DNA from: Clostridiales bacterium
GTDB lineage: Bacteria; Bacillota; Clostridia; Lachnospirales; Lachnospiraceae
NCBI GenBank assembly: GCA_012839085.1
Contig: DUNZ01000086.1
Span: forward strand, 1 to 39,846
Direction of reading: 5' to 3'
DNA length: 39,846 nucleotides
How positions within the stretch are numbered: the first letter of the stretch is position 1; each line of letters begins with the position of its first letter. This document shows positions 6,805-15,482 of this stretch, piece after piece. The notes below the pieces were generated by a model. It saw nothing but the letters and a program-made list of their open reading frames with translations. It was not told the origin of the DNA and did no database searches. Position numbers and translations under genes: made by a program.

Positions 6805-9251
6805 ACCATTTCTATCAATTACTACACTCGATACCAGCCCTCTTATTTCTGTTCCTTTGTTTTACAACAGGTTTTTTCTTTTGTAGCTATGCCTTTCCGA
6901 AATTAAAAGAAGGCAAGGTATTCTTACCTGATAATAGGGAAATAAGCTTTAGTCCATACTTGTTATTGTTACCGGCTTGGTTTATTACTGGAACCTTGGG
7001 GGTAACATGGCTGGTATATATTTTGGCTTACTTTTTCAATTGGATCGGAGTTTCCAACCCCTTATTTCTTGCCAATGTATTTACCATGTCCATTGGGCTA
7101 CTTTGCTCGGTATATCTTTTTATCAAGAGGGTCTTAATAAAGAAAAACTTAATGAAGAGGGATTTAATTAAGCAAACTATAGTCAAGGGGGATTTCATAA
7201 AAGGGGACTTCATAAAGAGAAGTTCCATCAAAGACGAGTCAAAGTTAGAAGGAAATCATAACTTTGTTGACTCTTGGTTATGTGAAGATAGAAGAAGAAG
7301 GAAGATAGAATTTTGCTTACTGGGCTTTATAATAATACTTGCCCTGATTTTGATGTGGGTTACTTTTTATATCAAGGATGATCAGCTGCATATTGGTGTT
7401 TCTGTGTTTAGTGACTTTTCACCACATCTTGGTATGATACGATCCTTTTCCAAGGGAAATAATTTTCCGACACAGTATTCCCATTTTGCTGGAGAAGATA
7501 TCAAATATCATTTTATGTTCCAGTTTTTAGTAGGGAATTTGGAGTTTCTAGGTTTGCGCCTGGACTATGCTTTTAATATCCCTAGTATCCTTAGTTTTAT
7601 CAGTGCCTTCCTTTTGCTTTATCTTTTGGCACTTAAATTGACCGGAAAAACTATGGCAGGAATATTATCCTGTTTGTTTTTTGCCTTCCGTTCTTCGAAA
7701 TCACTTTTTTTATATATAGCTGACTTACCCAAAGGAAGCAGTATCCTAAAGCAGCTTGGGGAAAATACAGAGTTTATTGGCTATACACCCAATGAGAATT
7801 GGGGATTATGGAATCTGAATGTATATTGCAATCAAAGACATCTAGCTTTTGGTATGGGGGCCATATTCTTGGTAATATACCTATTTATTCCTCATCTTTA
7901 TGAGATGTTTGAAACCTTGCTGCAAGGGAGAAAACAAGCAAAACAGCAAACATGGAAGCAGTCTTTGGAGCATTTTAAACGAATGACGAGAAAGCAGAAT
8001 GAGGAAGATTTTCAGCATCAGGCTAAAAAGAAATTGGTAGAAGATTCCCAGAGACTTACTGGAAAGCAATGGATAGAACCCGGTCAAAAGCCAAAAAAGG
8101 TAATTCGTTTATCGGAATTTTTGGAAGGGGAAGACTGGGAGGAGACGAAAGATTCCTATAACTTTAATAAAACCATAAAAACTGGCTACATACCAAAGAA
8201 AAAAAGAAGAAACAAATTTTGGACCTTGTTTTTTACTAGGGATGCTTGGTTAGTCCGTGATTTTAAGGGAGCTCTTGCCTGTGGTTTGATACTGGGGAGT
8301 TTATCCTTTTTTCATGGTGCTGCGGTTATTGCAGGGTTATTAATTCTTTTTATCATGGCAATGGTAGCGAAAAGAAGGCTGGAATTTTTGATCGTAGCAG
8401 TGCTTGCTCTGGTTTTGACTTTGCTTCAAACAAATTTCTTTATCGATGGATCTGTGGTATCAACAGAATTCCTATATGGTTTTATAGCGGAGAATAAAAC
8501 TTTTTTTGGTGTACTATCCTATTTGGAGAGACTACTAGGCATCCTTCCCTTGGTACTACTGGTGGCACTATGTTACCAAAAGAGTGCCAACCGATATCTA
8601 ATGATTGCCTTTTTAGCCCCCCTTCTCTTTGCTTTTCATGTATCCTTAACGGTTGATGTTACCGTTAACCATAAATATATTATGATAAGTTGCGTATTAC
8701 TGGGAATTTTTGCAGCAGATCTAGTAACGATTTTGCTGGCTTACAAGGATAAACTGATTAAGGGAGTCGGTGTCCTTCTAGTAATCATTTTAACGGCTAC
8801 AGGTATATACGATTTTTATGTGGTGATAAGGAAGAATACGGCCATTCATCCTATTGTATTGGATATGAAGGATCCCCTTACGGATTGGATTATTGAAAAT
8901 GCAGATTCTAAGGATATCTTTCTAACTTCCAGTTATACTGTAAACCAAGTAGTTCTAGGGGGCGCTATGTTATACCAAGGTCACCAATATTATGCATGGT
9001 CAGCAGGTTATGATACTTTCGGAAGAGATATCATGGTGAAACAAATGTATGAAGCTTCCACTCCGGAGGAATTAGATCAGTTGGCAAAGGCCAATAATAT
9101 CCGCTTCATAATTGTGGATAGAGATAATCGAATCAGCTCATCTTATGACTTGAATGAGGAAAATATCAAAGCCACCTATGAAAGCCGATATGAAGAAGGG
9201 GATGGGGAATGGAAATTAACCATATACGATACGAAGAAAGCGATTTATTAA
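6798..9251 (+). CDS. Large GT-C-like multipass membrane protein, probable glycosyltransferase
   Basis: An 817-residue membrane protein with about 12 hydrophobic segments and a soluble C-terminus. GTG 6798 is preferred over ATG 6774, since AGGTGG at 6783-6788 precedes it; this leaves a 7-bp overlap with the upstream GT2. The early outside loop holds SDFSPHLGMIRSF and IKYHFMFQFLVG, resembling the acidic-site and Tyr-rich pattern of the DUF2298 protein encoded at 11530. The two also share a similar tail (DWIIEN, later FIIVDRD). I infer a polyprenyl-phosphate-sugar-dependent GT-C enzyme, but it fits no named family I can be sure of. Two cytoplasmic insertions are odd: eight tandem pentapeptides of the type L-I-K-x-x (about residues 107-147) and a highly charged Lys/Gln/Glu-rich stretch of about 105 residues (about 370-477). 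Confidence 0.7.
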   Translation: MLDHFYQLLHSIPALLFLFLCFTTGFFFCSYAFPKLKEGKVFLPDNREISFSPYLLLLPAWFITGTLGVTWLVYILAYFFNWIGVSNPLFLANVFTMSIGLLCSVYLFIKRVLIKKNLMKRDLIKQTIVKGDFIKGDFIKRSSIKDESKLEGNHNFVDSWLCEDRRRRKIEFCLLGFIIILALILMWVTFYIKDDQLHIGVSVFSDFSPHLGMIRSFSKGNNFPTQYSHFAGEDIKYHFMFQFLVGNLEFLGLRLDYAFNIPSILSFISAFLLLYLLALKLTGKTMAGILSCLFFAFRSSKSLFLYIADLPKGSSILKQLGENTEFIGYTPNENWGLWNLNVYCNQRHLAFGMGAIFLVIYLFIPHLYEMFETLLQGRKQAKQQTWKQSLEHFKRMTRKQNEEDFQHQAKKKLVEDSQRLTGKQWIEPGQKPKKVIRLSEFLEGEDWEETKDSYNFNKTIKTGYIPKKKRRNKFWTLFFTRDAWLVRDFKGALACGLILGSLSFFHGAAVIAGLLILFIMAMVAKRRLEFLIVAVLALVLTLLQTNFFIDGSVVSTEFLYGFIAENKTFFGVLSYLERLLGILPLVLLVALCYQKSANRYLMIAFLAPLLFAFHVSLTVDVTVNHKYIMISCVLLGIFAADLVTILLAYKDKLIKGVGVLLVIILTATGIYDFYVVIRKNTAIHPIVLDMKDPLTDWIIENADSKDIFLTSSYTVNQVVLGGAMLYQGHQYYAWSAGYDTFGRDIMVKQMYEASTPEELDQLAKANNIRFIIVDRDNRISSSYDLNEENIKATYESRYEEGDGEWKLTIYDTKKAIY
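7118..7237 (+). repeat. In-gene 15-bp tandem repeat encoding pentapeptides
   Basis: Eight consecutive 15-bp units start at 7118, 7133, 7148, 7163, 7178, 7193, 7208 and 7223, for example cttaatgaagaggga, tttcataaaagggga and cttcataaagagaag. Because 15 is a multiple of 3 the reading frame is kept. The units encode FIKRV, LIKKN, LMKRD, LIKQT, IVKGD, FIKGD, FIKRS and SIKDE. Confidence 0.85.
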
Positions 9252-9280
9252 ACATACAAGGGAAAACATAAAAAAATTAA

Positions 9281-9656
9281 GAATTCAGATTAAGAAGTAA
9301 AATAAAGAAAGCAGATAAAAAAAGAAAATTTAGGAACCAAATTATAAAAAAAATAAGAATGCAAAATAGAAAGCAAAATAGAAAGCAAAATAGGAAACAA
9401 ATTATGAAAGCAGATTGAGATGCAAAATAAGAAAGCAAATTATGAAGGCAGATTGAGATGCAAAACAAGAAAACAAATTATGAAGGCAGATTAAGATGTA
9501 AATAAGAAAGCAGTTTAAGAAGCAAAAGTAAGAAAGCAAATTAAGAGAGCAGATTAAGAAGCAAAACAAGAAAGCAATTTTAAGAGAGCAAATTAAGAAA
9601 ATCCAAATTAAGAAAGCAATATAGGAAAACAAATTAAGAAGTAAAATAAGAAAGAG
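9281..9656 (+). repeat. Degenerate tandem array, unit about 13 bp (AAGAAAGCAAATT-like)
   Basis: About 29 to 30 units of 11-15 bp, mostly 12-13 bp, can be read head to tail, for example aagaaagcaaatt, atgaaggcagatt, gagatgcaaaac and aagagagcagatt. In the middle, three units recur together as a block of about 38 bp. The array takes up nearly all of the space between the membrane protein stop (9251) and glf, and its last unit (aagaaagagg) serves as the glf ribosome-binding site. The + strand is almost pyrimidine-free. No gene or terminator is seen in it; minus-strand ORFs are Phe/Cys/Leu-rich by-products of the repeat. Confidence 0.85.
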
Positions 9657-9665
9657 GTTGAGCGT

Positions 9666-10757
9666 ATGTATTATAAATATGTAGTAGTTGGAGCGGGACT
9701 TGCAGGGCTAACCATGGCGGAAAGGATTGCCAATGTCTTAGATGAAAAAGTACTGGTTATTGAAAAAAGGAATCATATCGGTGGAAATGTTTACGATTCC
9801 TATAATGAGGATGGGATTCTGATCCATAATTATGGACCCCATATTTTCCATACCAACGATCAGGAGGTTTATTACTATTTATCCAAATTTACAAAATGGA
9901 ATGATTTTTGGCATAGGGTATTAACTTATGTGGATGGAAATTTAATTCCCATGCCCATTACCGTAGAAACAATTAATAAATTATATAATTTAAATTTAGA
10001 TTGTACTCAAGTAGAGGAATTCTTAAAAAAACAATCGGTTGAAATTAAGGATATTAAAACCAGTAAAGATGTGGCTCTAAGTAAGGTTGGACAAGATATC
10101 TATGGGAAGTTTTTTGAGAATTATACCAAGAAGCAATGGGGAATCGATCCAGCAGAATTAGATACTTCTGTGATCTCTAGAATTCCGATTCGTTATAACA
10201 GAGATACTAGATATTTTAATGATAAATACCAAGGAATGCCGACCCATGGTTATACAAAAATGTGTGAAAACATGGCGGCAAACAAAAACATTAAAATTCT
10301 ATTGAATACTGATTTTAAAGAAGTTATGAATGAAATTACCTATGATAAATTGATTTACACAGGGCCTGTGGATGAGTATTACAATCAAAAACATGGTAAG
10401 CTTGCCTATCGAAGCATCCATTTTGAGTTTGAAACCTTTGATCAGGAGGAATACCAAGAGGCACCGGTTGTAAATTATCCCAATGACTATGATTATACTA
10501 GAATTACAGAATTTAAAAAGCTTACCTGGCAAAAACACGAGAAAACAACCATCTGCAAGGAGTTTCCAGGTGCAGAAGGGGAACCATACTATCCATTTCC
10601 AACCAAGGAATGGAAGGCAAAGTACGGTTTGTATCAAGAAGAAATGAAGAAGGAAACCAAGGTGATCTTTATTGGACGTTTGGCAGAGTATCGTTATTAC
10701 AATATGGATGCAGTAGTACGTAGAGCCTTGGATGCTTTCGAGGAGTTTATAAAATAA
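9666..10757 (+). CDS. glf: UDP-galactopyranose mutase
   Basis: Glf is an FAD-dependent cytoplasmic enzyme that converts UDP-galactopyranose to UDP-galactofuranose, the donor for galactofuranose in surface glycans. The N-terminal dinucleotide-binding loop VVVGAGLAGLTMAERI (residues 6-21) is followed by EKRNHIGGNVYD and NYGPHIFHTND, both family signatures. PIRYNRDTRYFND and the C-terminal GRLAEYRYYNMDAVV, which closes the active site, are also typical. The 363-residue length is normal. ATG 9666 has AGAGG seven bases upstream, inside the end of a long AAGAAAGC-type repeat array. It lies between two large membrane glycosyltransferase-like genes and is followed by a GT2 enzyme, so the locus probably makes or attaches a galactofuranose-containing glycan. 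Confidence 0.96.
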   Translation: MYYKYVVVGAGLAGLTMAERIANVLDEKVLVIEKRNHIGGNVYDSYNEDGILIHNYGPHIFHTNDQEVYYYLSKFTKWNDFWHRVLTYVDGNLIPMPITVETINKLYNLNLDCTQVEEFLKKQSVEIKDIKTSKDVALSKVGQDIYGKFFENYTKKQWGIDPAELDTSVISRIPIRYNRDTRYFNDKYQGMPTHGYTKMCENMAANKNIKILLNTDFKEVMNEITYDKLIYTGPVDEYYNQKHGKLAYRSIHFEFETFDQEEYQEAPVVNYPNDYDYTRITEFKKLTWQKHEKTTICKEFPGAEGEPYYPFPTKEWKAKYGLYQEEMKKETKVIFIGRLAEYRYYNMDAVVRRALDAFEEFIK

Positions 10758-10801
10758 GTTTTATATCATAAGTTCGGAAGATAAGGGGTAAGGAGAGGGA
10801 T

Positions 10802-11512
10802 ATGGATAAATTATTTATAATAATTCCTGCTTATAATGAGGAAGAAAATATTGATGCCGTGATTAAGGACTGGTACCCTATCGTAGAGAAAATCGGGAAT
10901 GGAAGTAAGTTGGTAATCATTGATGATGGGAGCAAGGATTCCACCTATTCGATTATGCAAGGATATGCAGACCGTTTGGTGGACTTTCAGCCCATAACCA
11001 AACCCAATGCAGGGCATGGGGCAACCTTGCTCTATGGTTATCATTATGCCATAAAAGAAGGGGCTGATTATATTTTTCAGACAGATTCCGATGGACAAAC
11101 TTTACCAGAGGAGTTTTGGGATTTCTGGAAAAGAAGGGAAAACTATGATATGGTAATTGGCCATAGGAAGGGGCGCCAGGATGGATTTTCTAGAATTATG
11201 GTAACCAAGATACTAAAAACGGTACTATTTCTTTCTTTTGGCGTAAGGATAGCTGACGCCAATACTCCTTTTCGCCTGATGAAGGCTGCAACACTGAGTC
11301 AATATATCCACTTGATTCCTAAGAATTTTAATTTGTCCAATGTGCTCATCTCTGTTATCTACGCCAAGAAAAAACTTAATGTAAAGTATCTTCCCGTAAC
11401 CTTCCGTCCGAGACAGGGTGGGGTAAATTCTATCAATATGAAAAGGATATTCAAAATAGGAAAACAGGCCGTGAAGGATTTTAGGGAAATCAATAAAACA
11501 TTAAAAAAATAA
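10802..11512 (+). CDS. GT2 glycosyltransferase, DPM1-like without membrane helices
   Basis: A 236-residue GT-A fold glycosyltransferase. FIIIPAYNEEENIDAVI is at the N-terminus, VIIDDGSKDST at about 38-48, and the metal-binding DSDGQT at about 96-101, with ADANTPFRLM later. The pattern is that of dolichol/polyprenyl-phosphate mannosyl- or glucosyltransferases, but the C-terminal transmembrane helices seen in the 5824 protein are absent; it ends with a basic tail that may touch the membrane. AAGGAGAGGG precedes ATG 10802. It follows glf by 44 nt and precedes the DUF2298 gene by 17 nt. It may supply the lipid-linked sugar for that protein; the specific sugar is unknown. Confidence 0.86.
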   Translation: MDKLFIIIPAYNEEENIDAVIKDWYPIVEKIGNGSKLVIIDDGSKDSTYSIMQGYADRLVDFQPITKPNAGHGATLLYGYHYAIKEGADYIFQTDSDGQTLPEEFWDFWKRRENYDMVIGHRKGRQDGFSRIMVTKILKTVLFLSFGVRIADANTPFRLMKAATLSQYIHLIPKNFNLSNVLISVIYAKKKLNVKYLPVTFRPRQGGVNSINMKRIFKIGKQAVKDFREINKTLKK

Positions 11513-11529
11513 GAAACGGGGAAATGAAA

Positions 11530-13827
11530 GTGTTACGAAAAACTTTACAAATCATTGTTTCAATTATACTTTTTATAATGGGTAAGGTATTGCTAAGGGG
11601 GGATTTCCAAGCATTTTTGCAATGGTGGATAATGATTTTTATCCTTGGGCTTATATTTATGCCCCTAACTACGATCTTGTTTTCACGCTTTCATGATCGA
11701 GGGTATTTGTTTTCAAAGACAATTGGAATTGCAGTGACCGGTTATCTGATGTGGTTGTTTTCTTCACTACATATCTTTAAGTTCACCAGTGTATCCTGCA
11801 TGATTTCCATGGGAATAGGATTTATCTTGAATATTCTTATTCTTATGATTAATCGAAAGCTTACAAAGAAGGATGAGTTTGGAAGTTCCGAGAAACGATT
11901 CATGAAGCAATGGGATACAAAATTTTTAAATTCATTAATAACAGAAGAACTTTTATTCTTTGCCTTATTTTTGTTTTTTACTTATATTAGAGGATTTAAA
12001 CCTGAGGCCTATGGCACAGAGAAATTCATGGATTATGGTTTTATGACCAGCATGTTTCGGAGTGAATATATGCCACCCCAGGATTTTTGGTTTTCTGGTA
12101 CTAATTTAAATTATTACTATGTAGGTCAATTTTTAGCAACCTACTTGACTAAGCTATCTTTTGTACCAGTATCCCATGGCTACAATCTAATGCTCATGAT
12201 GATTGCGGCCTTTGCCTATGTATTGCCTTATTCCATGGTTTATAACCTGATACAGTCATTTCAAAAGGAAGAAAAGAAGTGTAGTAAAATCATTTCTCAT
12301 ATCAGTGGTTTATTAGGAGGAGCTGCTGTTTGCATTGCAGGAAATATGCATTTTCCCTTATTTAAATGGCTAGAGCCAGCAGTGCGAAAGTTTTATGGGA
12401 TAGAAGCTAGTACAGATCCATATTTCTTTCCTGATTCTACCCGCTATATTGGATATCAGCCTGAGACAACGGATAAAACGATTCATGAGTTTCCCGCCTA
12501 CTCTTTTGTACTAGGGGATCTGCATGCCCATGTATTAAATATTCTGTTTGTTTTAACGATTTTAGGAATTTTATTGGCCTGGCTCATGATGCGTAATAAG
12601 AAGAGAGAGATAGCGAAGCAACCGCTATGGAAAGAACTGGTTCAACCAGCCATTTTACTGGTAGGATTTTTTATTGGTTTGTTTCATACAACAAACTTTT
12701 GGGATTTTCCAATATATTTTGTTGTTTCCGGTGCAGTTATTCTATTTTCCAATCTAATTGTATATAATTTTAAGGGAAAAGCACTTTGGTTAACTGGATT
12801 ACAAGGAATCATTGTTTTACTGATTTCAGAGCTTGTGGCTCTACCCTTTACCCTAAGTTTTGATCCGATTGCAACAACTCCCAGACTTGCGGTTGCCCAT
12901 ACACCGATTTACCAATTAATCGTCCTATGGGGGCTTCCCATTTATATGATTTTTGCATTCCTCTTCATCCTGATTGACAATCATGTGAATGAACAAAAGG
13001 GGTTAGCAGGTCATAAAAAGGAGCCAAAATCAAGGATCTTTCGTTTTATGGAAACACTGAAACCATCGGATTTATTTGTTATTACCATTGGTTTATGTGC
13101 CTTTGGACTTGTATTAATCCCAGAGATCCTCTATATTGAAGATATCTATTCCGGCGATTATAAAAGAGCAAATACCATGTTTAAGTTGACCTATCAGGCC
13201 TTTATCATGTTTGGAATCAGTTTTGGTTATCTGTTTCCAAGGTTAATATGTTTCGGAAGAACCAAAGGTCAAAAGAAAACTGCAATGAGAGGATTTATTC
13301 TCTTTATCCTTACCCTATTCTACATAGGAAATGCTGTAAAATCCTGGTATGGTAATATCTTTGATCTTAAAGGATATAAGGGGATTGATGCAACTACATT
13401 TATGGAGAGACGGATGCCGGAAGATAAATTGGCCATTGACTGGTTAAATGAAAATGTTTCAGGGATGCCAGTCGTATTGGAAGCCAATGGGGATAGTTAC
13501 ACCGATTATCAAAGGGTTTCGGTTATGACAGGACTACCGACTGTGCTAGGATGGAGAACCCACGAGTGGTTGTGGAAAGGGGATACTATCCTTTTGGACA
13601 AACGGGCTGAAGATATCCGTTTGATTTATACAAGCGAAGATGAGGCACTAGTGAAAGAATTGTTAGATAAATATGATATTGCTTATATCTATGTAGGGAA
13701 ACTAGAGTGTGAAAAGTTTCTAGATATTAATCATGAGATGATAAAAGAACTAGGTACCGTGGTTTATGAAAGTCAAAATACAAAAGGACCCTTTGAAACA
13801 TACATTGTTGAGATCGATAAAGAATGA
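11530..13827 (+). CDS. DUF2298 ('YYY') multipass membrane protein, probable GT-C enzyme
   Basis: A 765-residue integral membrane protein. It carries the marks of the DUF2298/Chlor_Arch_YYY family: LNYYYVGQFLATYL (about 193-206), FPAYSFVLGDLHAHVLNI (about 320-337) and TTNFWDFPIYF (about 386-396). About 14 membrane helices are spread through it, and a soluble tail follows (DWLNEN, AYIYVGKLE). GTG 11530 is preferred to ATG 11524, because ACGGGGA lies too close to the ATG and 7-8 nt before the GTG. Members have a GT-C-like layout and sit next to polyprenyl-phosphate glycosyltransferases, so a sugar-transfer role outside the membrane is likely but unproven. The protein shares overall layout with the gene at 6798, suggesting two related transferases acting in one pathway. 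Confidence 0.85.
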   Translation: MLRKTLQIIVSIILFIMGKVLLRGDFQAFLQWWIMIFILGLIFMPLTTILFSRFHDRGYLFSKTIGIAVTGYLMWLFSSLHIFKFTSVSCMISMGIGFILNILILMINRKLTKKDEFGSSEKRFMKQWDTKFLNSLITEELLFFALFLFFTYIRGFKPEAYGTEKFMDYGFMTSMFRSEYMPPQDFWFSGTNLNYYYVGQFLATYLTKLSFVPVSHGYNLMLMMIAAFAYVLPYSMVYNLIQSFQKEEKKCSKIISHISGLLGGAAVCIAGNMHFPLFKWLEPAVRKFYGIEASTDPYFFPDSTRYIGYQPETTDKTIHEFPAYSFVLGDLHAHVLNILFVLTILGILLAWLMMRNKKREIAKQPLWKELVQPAILLVGFFIGLFHTTNFWDFPIYFVVSGAVILFSNLIVYNFKGKALWLTGLQGIIVLLISELVALPFTLSFDPIATTPRLAVAHTPIYQLIVLWGLPIYMIFAFLFILIDNHVNEQKGLAGHKKEPKSRIFRFMETLKPSDLFVITIGLCAFGLVLIPEILYIEDIYSGDYKRANTMFKLTYQAFIMFGISFGYLFPRLICFGRTKGQKKTAMRGFILFILTLFYIGNAVKSWYGNIFDLKGYKGIDATTFMERRMPEDKLAIDWLNENVSGMPVVLEANGDSYTDYQRVSVMTGLPTVLGWRTHEWLWKGDTILLDKRAEDIRLIYTSEDEALVKELLDKYDIAYIYVGKLECEKFLDINHEMIKELGTVVYESQNTKGPFETYIVEIDKE

Positions 13828-13907
13828 ATTCATTCATAGAGAGTAGTGGCATTAATAATGGAAAGGAATATAGGCTCTTGAAAAATTCAGAGTTTTAGAG
13901 GTGTCGA

Positions 13908-15365
13908 ATGACTGGTTTTAAACGTATCAATATTACTAGATATAAAATTGTTATTATTATTAGTTTTTTAATATTCATGTTTTTATACTCCAAGATGGTT
14001 GTTGTAGCTGCAAAAAATGATTATCCCTATGTAATCAAAGTAAATCGAGTGCATAATACCATAACAGTATATGAAAAAGATGAAAAAGGAGAATATAGCC
14101 GACCGATTAAGGCCATGTTATGTTCCGTGGGTACAAAATCAACTCCGACCCCTTTAGGAACTTATCAGACAATGGCAAAATATCGCTGGAAGGCCTTGAT
14201 GGGAAATGTTTGGGGACAATATTCTACCAGAATTGTAAGAGGTATTTTATTTCATTCGGTTTATTATTATAATTATGCAGACCCATCTACCTTAGCGACT
14301 AAGGAGTTTAATAAATTGGGTCAAGCGGCATCCCATGGATGCATTAGAATCACAGTTGAGGATGCCAAATGGATTTATGATAATTGCCCAATTGGTACTA
14401 CAGTAATTATTTATGATGATAAAAATAGTCCTGGGCCACTTGGTAAACCGGAGGGAATTAAACTTCCATCCAATGTTCGATGGGATCCCACGGATCCGGA
14501 TGTCAATAACCCATACTATGCTAAAACACCAGAGCTAATAGGAATAAAGGATCGTACGATTTCCTGGGGTGAAGAAATTGACTTGTATAAAAATGTAAAA
14601 GCAAAGTCCAGTGTGGGAAGTGACATTACATCGAAAATTCTTGTTGAAGGAAGAGTAAACCCATATAAGTCAGGGGATTATCAAATTACATATAGGGTTA
14701 CCGATAGCTTAGGAAGAATGGCGACACAGTCTATGGTAGTAACGGTAAAAGAATATCCTTATAAAGCAGTATTTGATGGGGCCAACAATCAGGTTGTGGG
14801 GAAAGAAACTAAAATCGATAGGACCTTTGCCCTTTCTGGTGTAAATGTATATCTCATTGATAAATCCCTTGATACTATAGAAGTTTTTTCCAATGAGAAG
14901 GATAAAGTACAAGACGCTATTAAAATGAATCCCGATGAAGTTCAAGTGGATATTAAGGAAGTAAAGAAGGATGTTTATCAAATTACTTATCAAGTATCTT
15001 ATGGTGAAAATGAATCTGCTATGAAAGTGATTCAGGTTTATGTGGATCGAACGGGGCCAGTATTTTCAGGAATTTCTGAAAGAACCTTACGTCCCTTTGA
15101 GATTCCTGATAGAAACTGGGCTTTAGAAGGAGTTCGGGTTCATGATGATTTTACGAGGATGAAACCAGACGATATTATCGTTACCATTGAAGGGAATCCC
15201 GATGGAAGTTATTGGATTACCTATGAGGCAAGGGATAAAGCGGGCAATAAAACAATAGAATCGGTTGTTTGTCGCTATGATGGTGTAACTCATGCTTCAT
15301 TCTTTTTAGTACATGAGTTTGGTTTTCATTTTATGAAAGGAAGAGTACGCAGGTATCCACAATAA
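13908..15365 (+). CDS. L,D-transpeptidase (YkuD) with three Ig-like repeats
   Basis: A secreted or membrane-anchored cell-wall enzyme of 485 residues. A basic start and hydrophobic segment (about 13-35) form a signal peptide or anchor. The YkuD catalytic domain spans about 39-172, with GTKSTPTPLGTY, the upstream histidine in ILFHSVYYYN and the catalytic SHGCIRI motif (nucleophile Cys145). Such enzymes make 3-3 peptidoglycan cross-links or attach proteins to the wall. After it come three Ig-like units ending in ITYRVTDSLGRMATQS, ITYQVSYGENESAMKV and ITYEARDKAGNKTIES, of the DUF5011/Ig-like type and likely wall- or glycan-binding. AGAGGTG precedes ATG 13908. It follows the DUF2298 gene by 80 nt with no terminator seen, so it may be transcribed with the glycan locus. 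Confidence 0.9.
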   Translation: MTGFKRINITRYKIVIIISFLIFMFLYSKMVVVAAKNDYPYVIKVNRVHNTITVYEKDEKGEYSRPIKAMLCSVGTKSTPTPLGTYQTMAKYRWKALMGNVWGQYSTRIVRGILFHSVYYYNYADPSTLATKEFNKLGQAASHGCIRITVEDAKWIYDNCPIGTTVIIYDDKNSPGPLGKPEGIKLPSNVRWDPTDPDVNNPYYAKTPELIGIKDRTISWGEEIDLYKNVKAKSSVGSDITSKILVEGRVNPYKSGDYQITYRVTDSLGRMATQSMVVTVKEYPYKAVFDGANNQVVGKETKIDRTFALSGVNVYLIDKSLDTIEVFSNEKDKVQDAIKMNPDEVQVDIKEVKKDVYQITYQVSYGENESAMKVIQVYVDRTGPVFSGISERTLRPFEIPDRNWALEGVRVHDDFTRMKPDDIIVTIEGNPDGSYWITYEARDKAGNKTIESVVCRYDGVTHASFFLVHEFGFHFMKGRVRRYPQ

Positions 15366-15407
15366 TACATGATGATTTTCCTAAGGAAAGTAATATAACT
15401 CTAAATA

Positions 15408-15436
15408 TTGACAAACTGGAAATGGATAGTTATTAT
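15408..15436 (+). promoter_or_regulatory. Strong vegetative promoter before the CmpB-family gene
   Basis: TTGACA (15408-15413), a 17-bp spacer and TATTAT (15431-15436) match 11 of 12 consensus bases. The expected transcription start (about 15443) is after the TTG that opens the longest reading frame, which supports the shorter start used here. Confidence 0.75.
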
Positions 15437-15482
15437 CTATATATGGATGAAATGGATAATTATGGATAGGGGTTTGATACAT

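Noticed and set aside
9277-9632. Minus-strand ORFs rich in Phe, Cys, Leu and Ile
   Set aside because: They are the complement of the AAGAAAGC repeat array; no ribosome-binding site, and composition is a by-product of the repeat.
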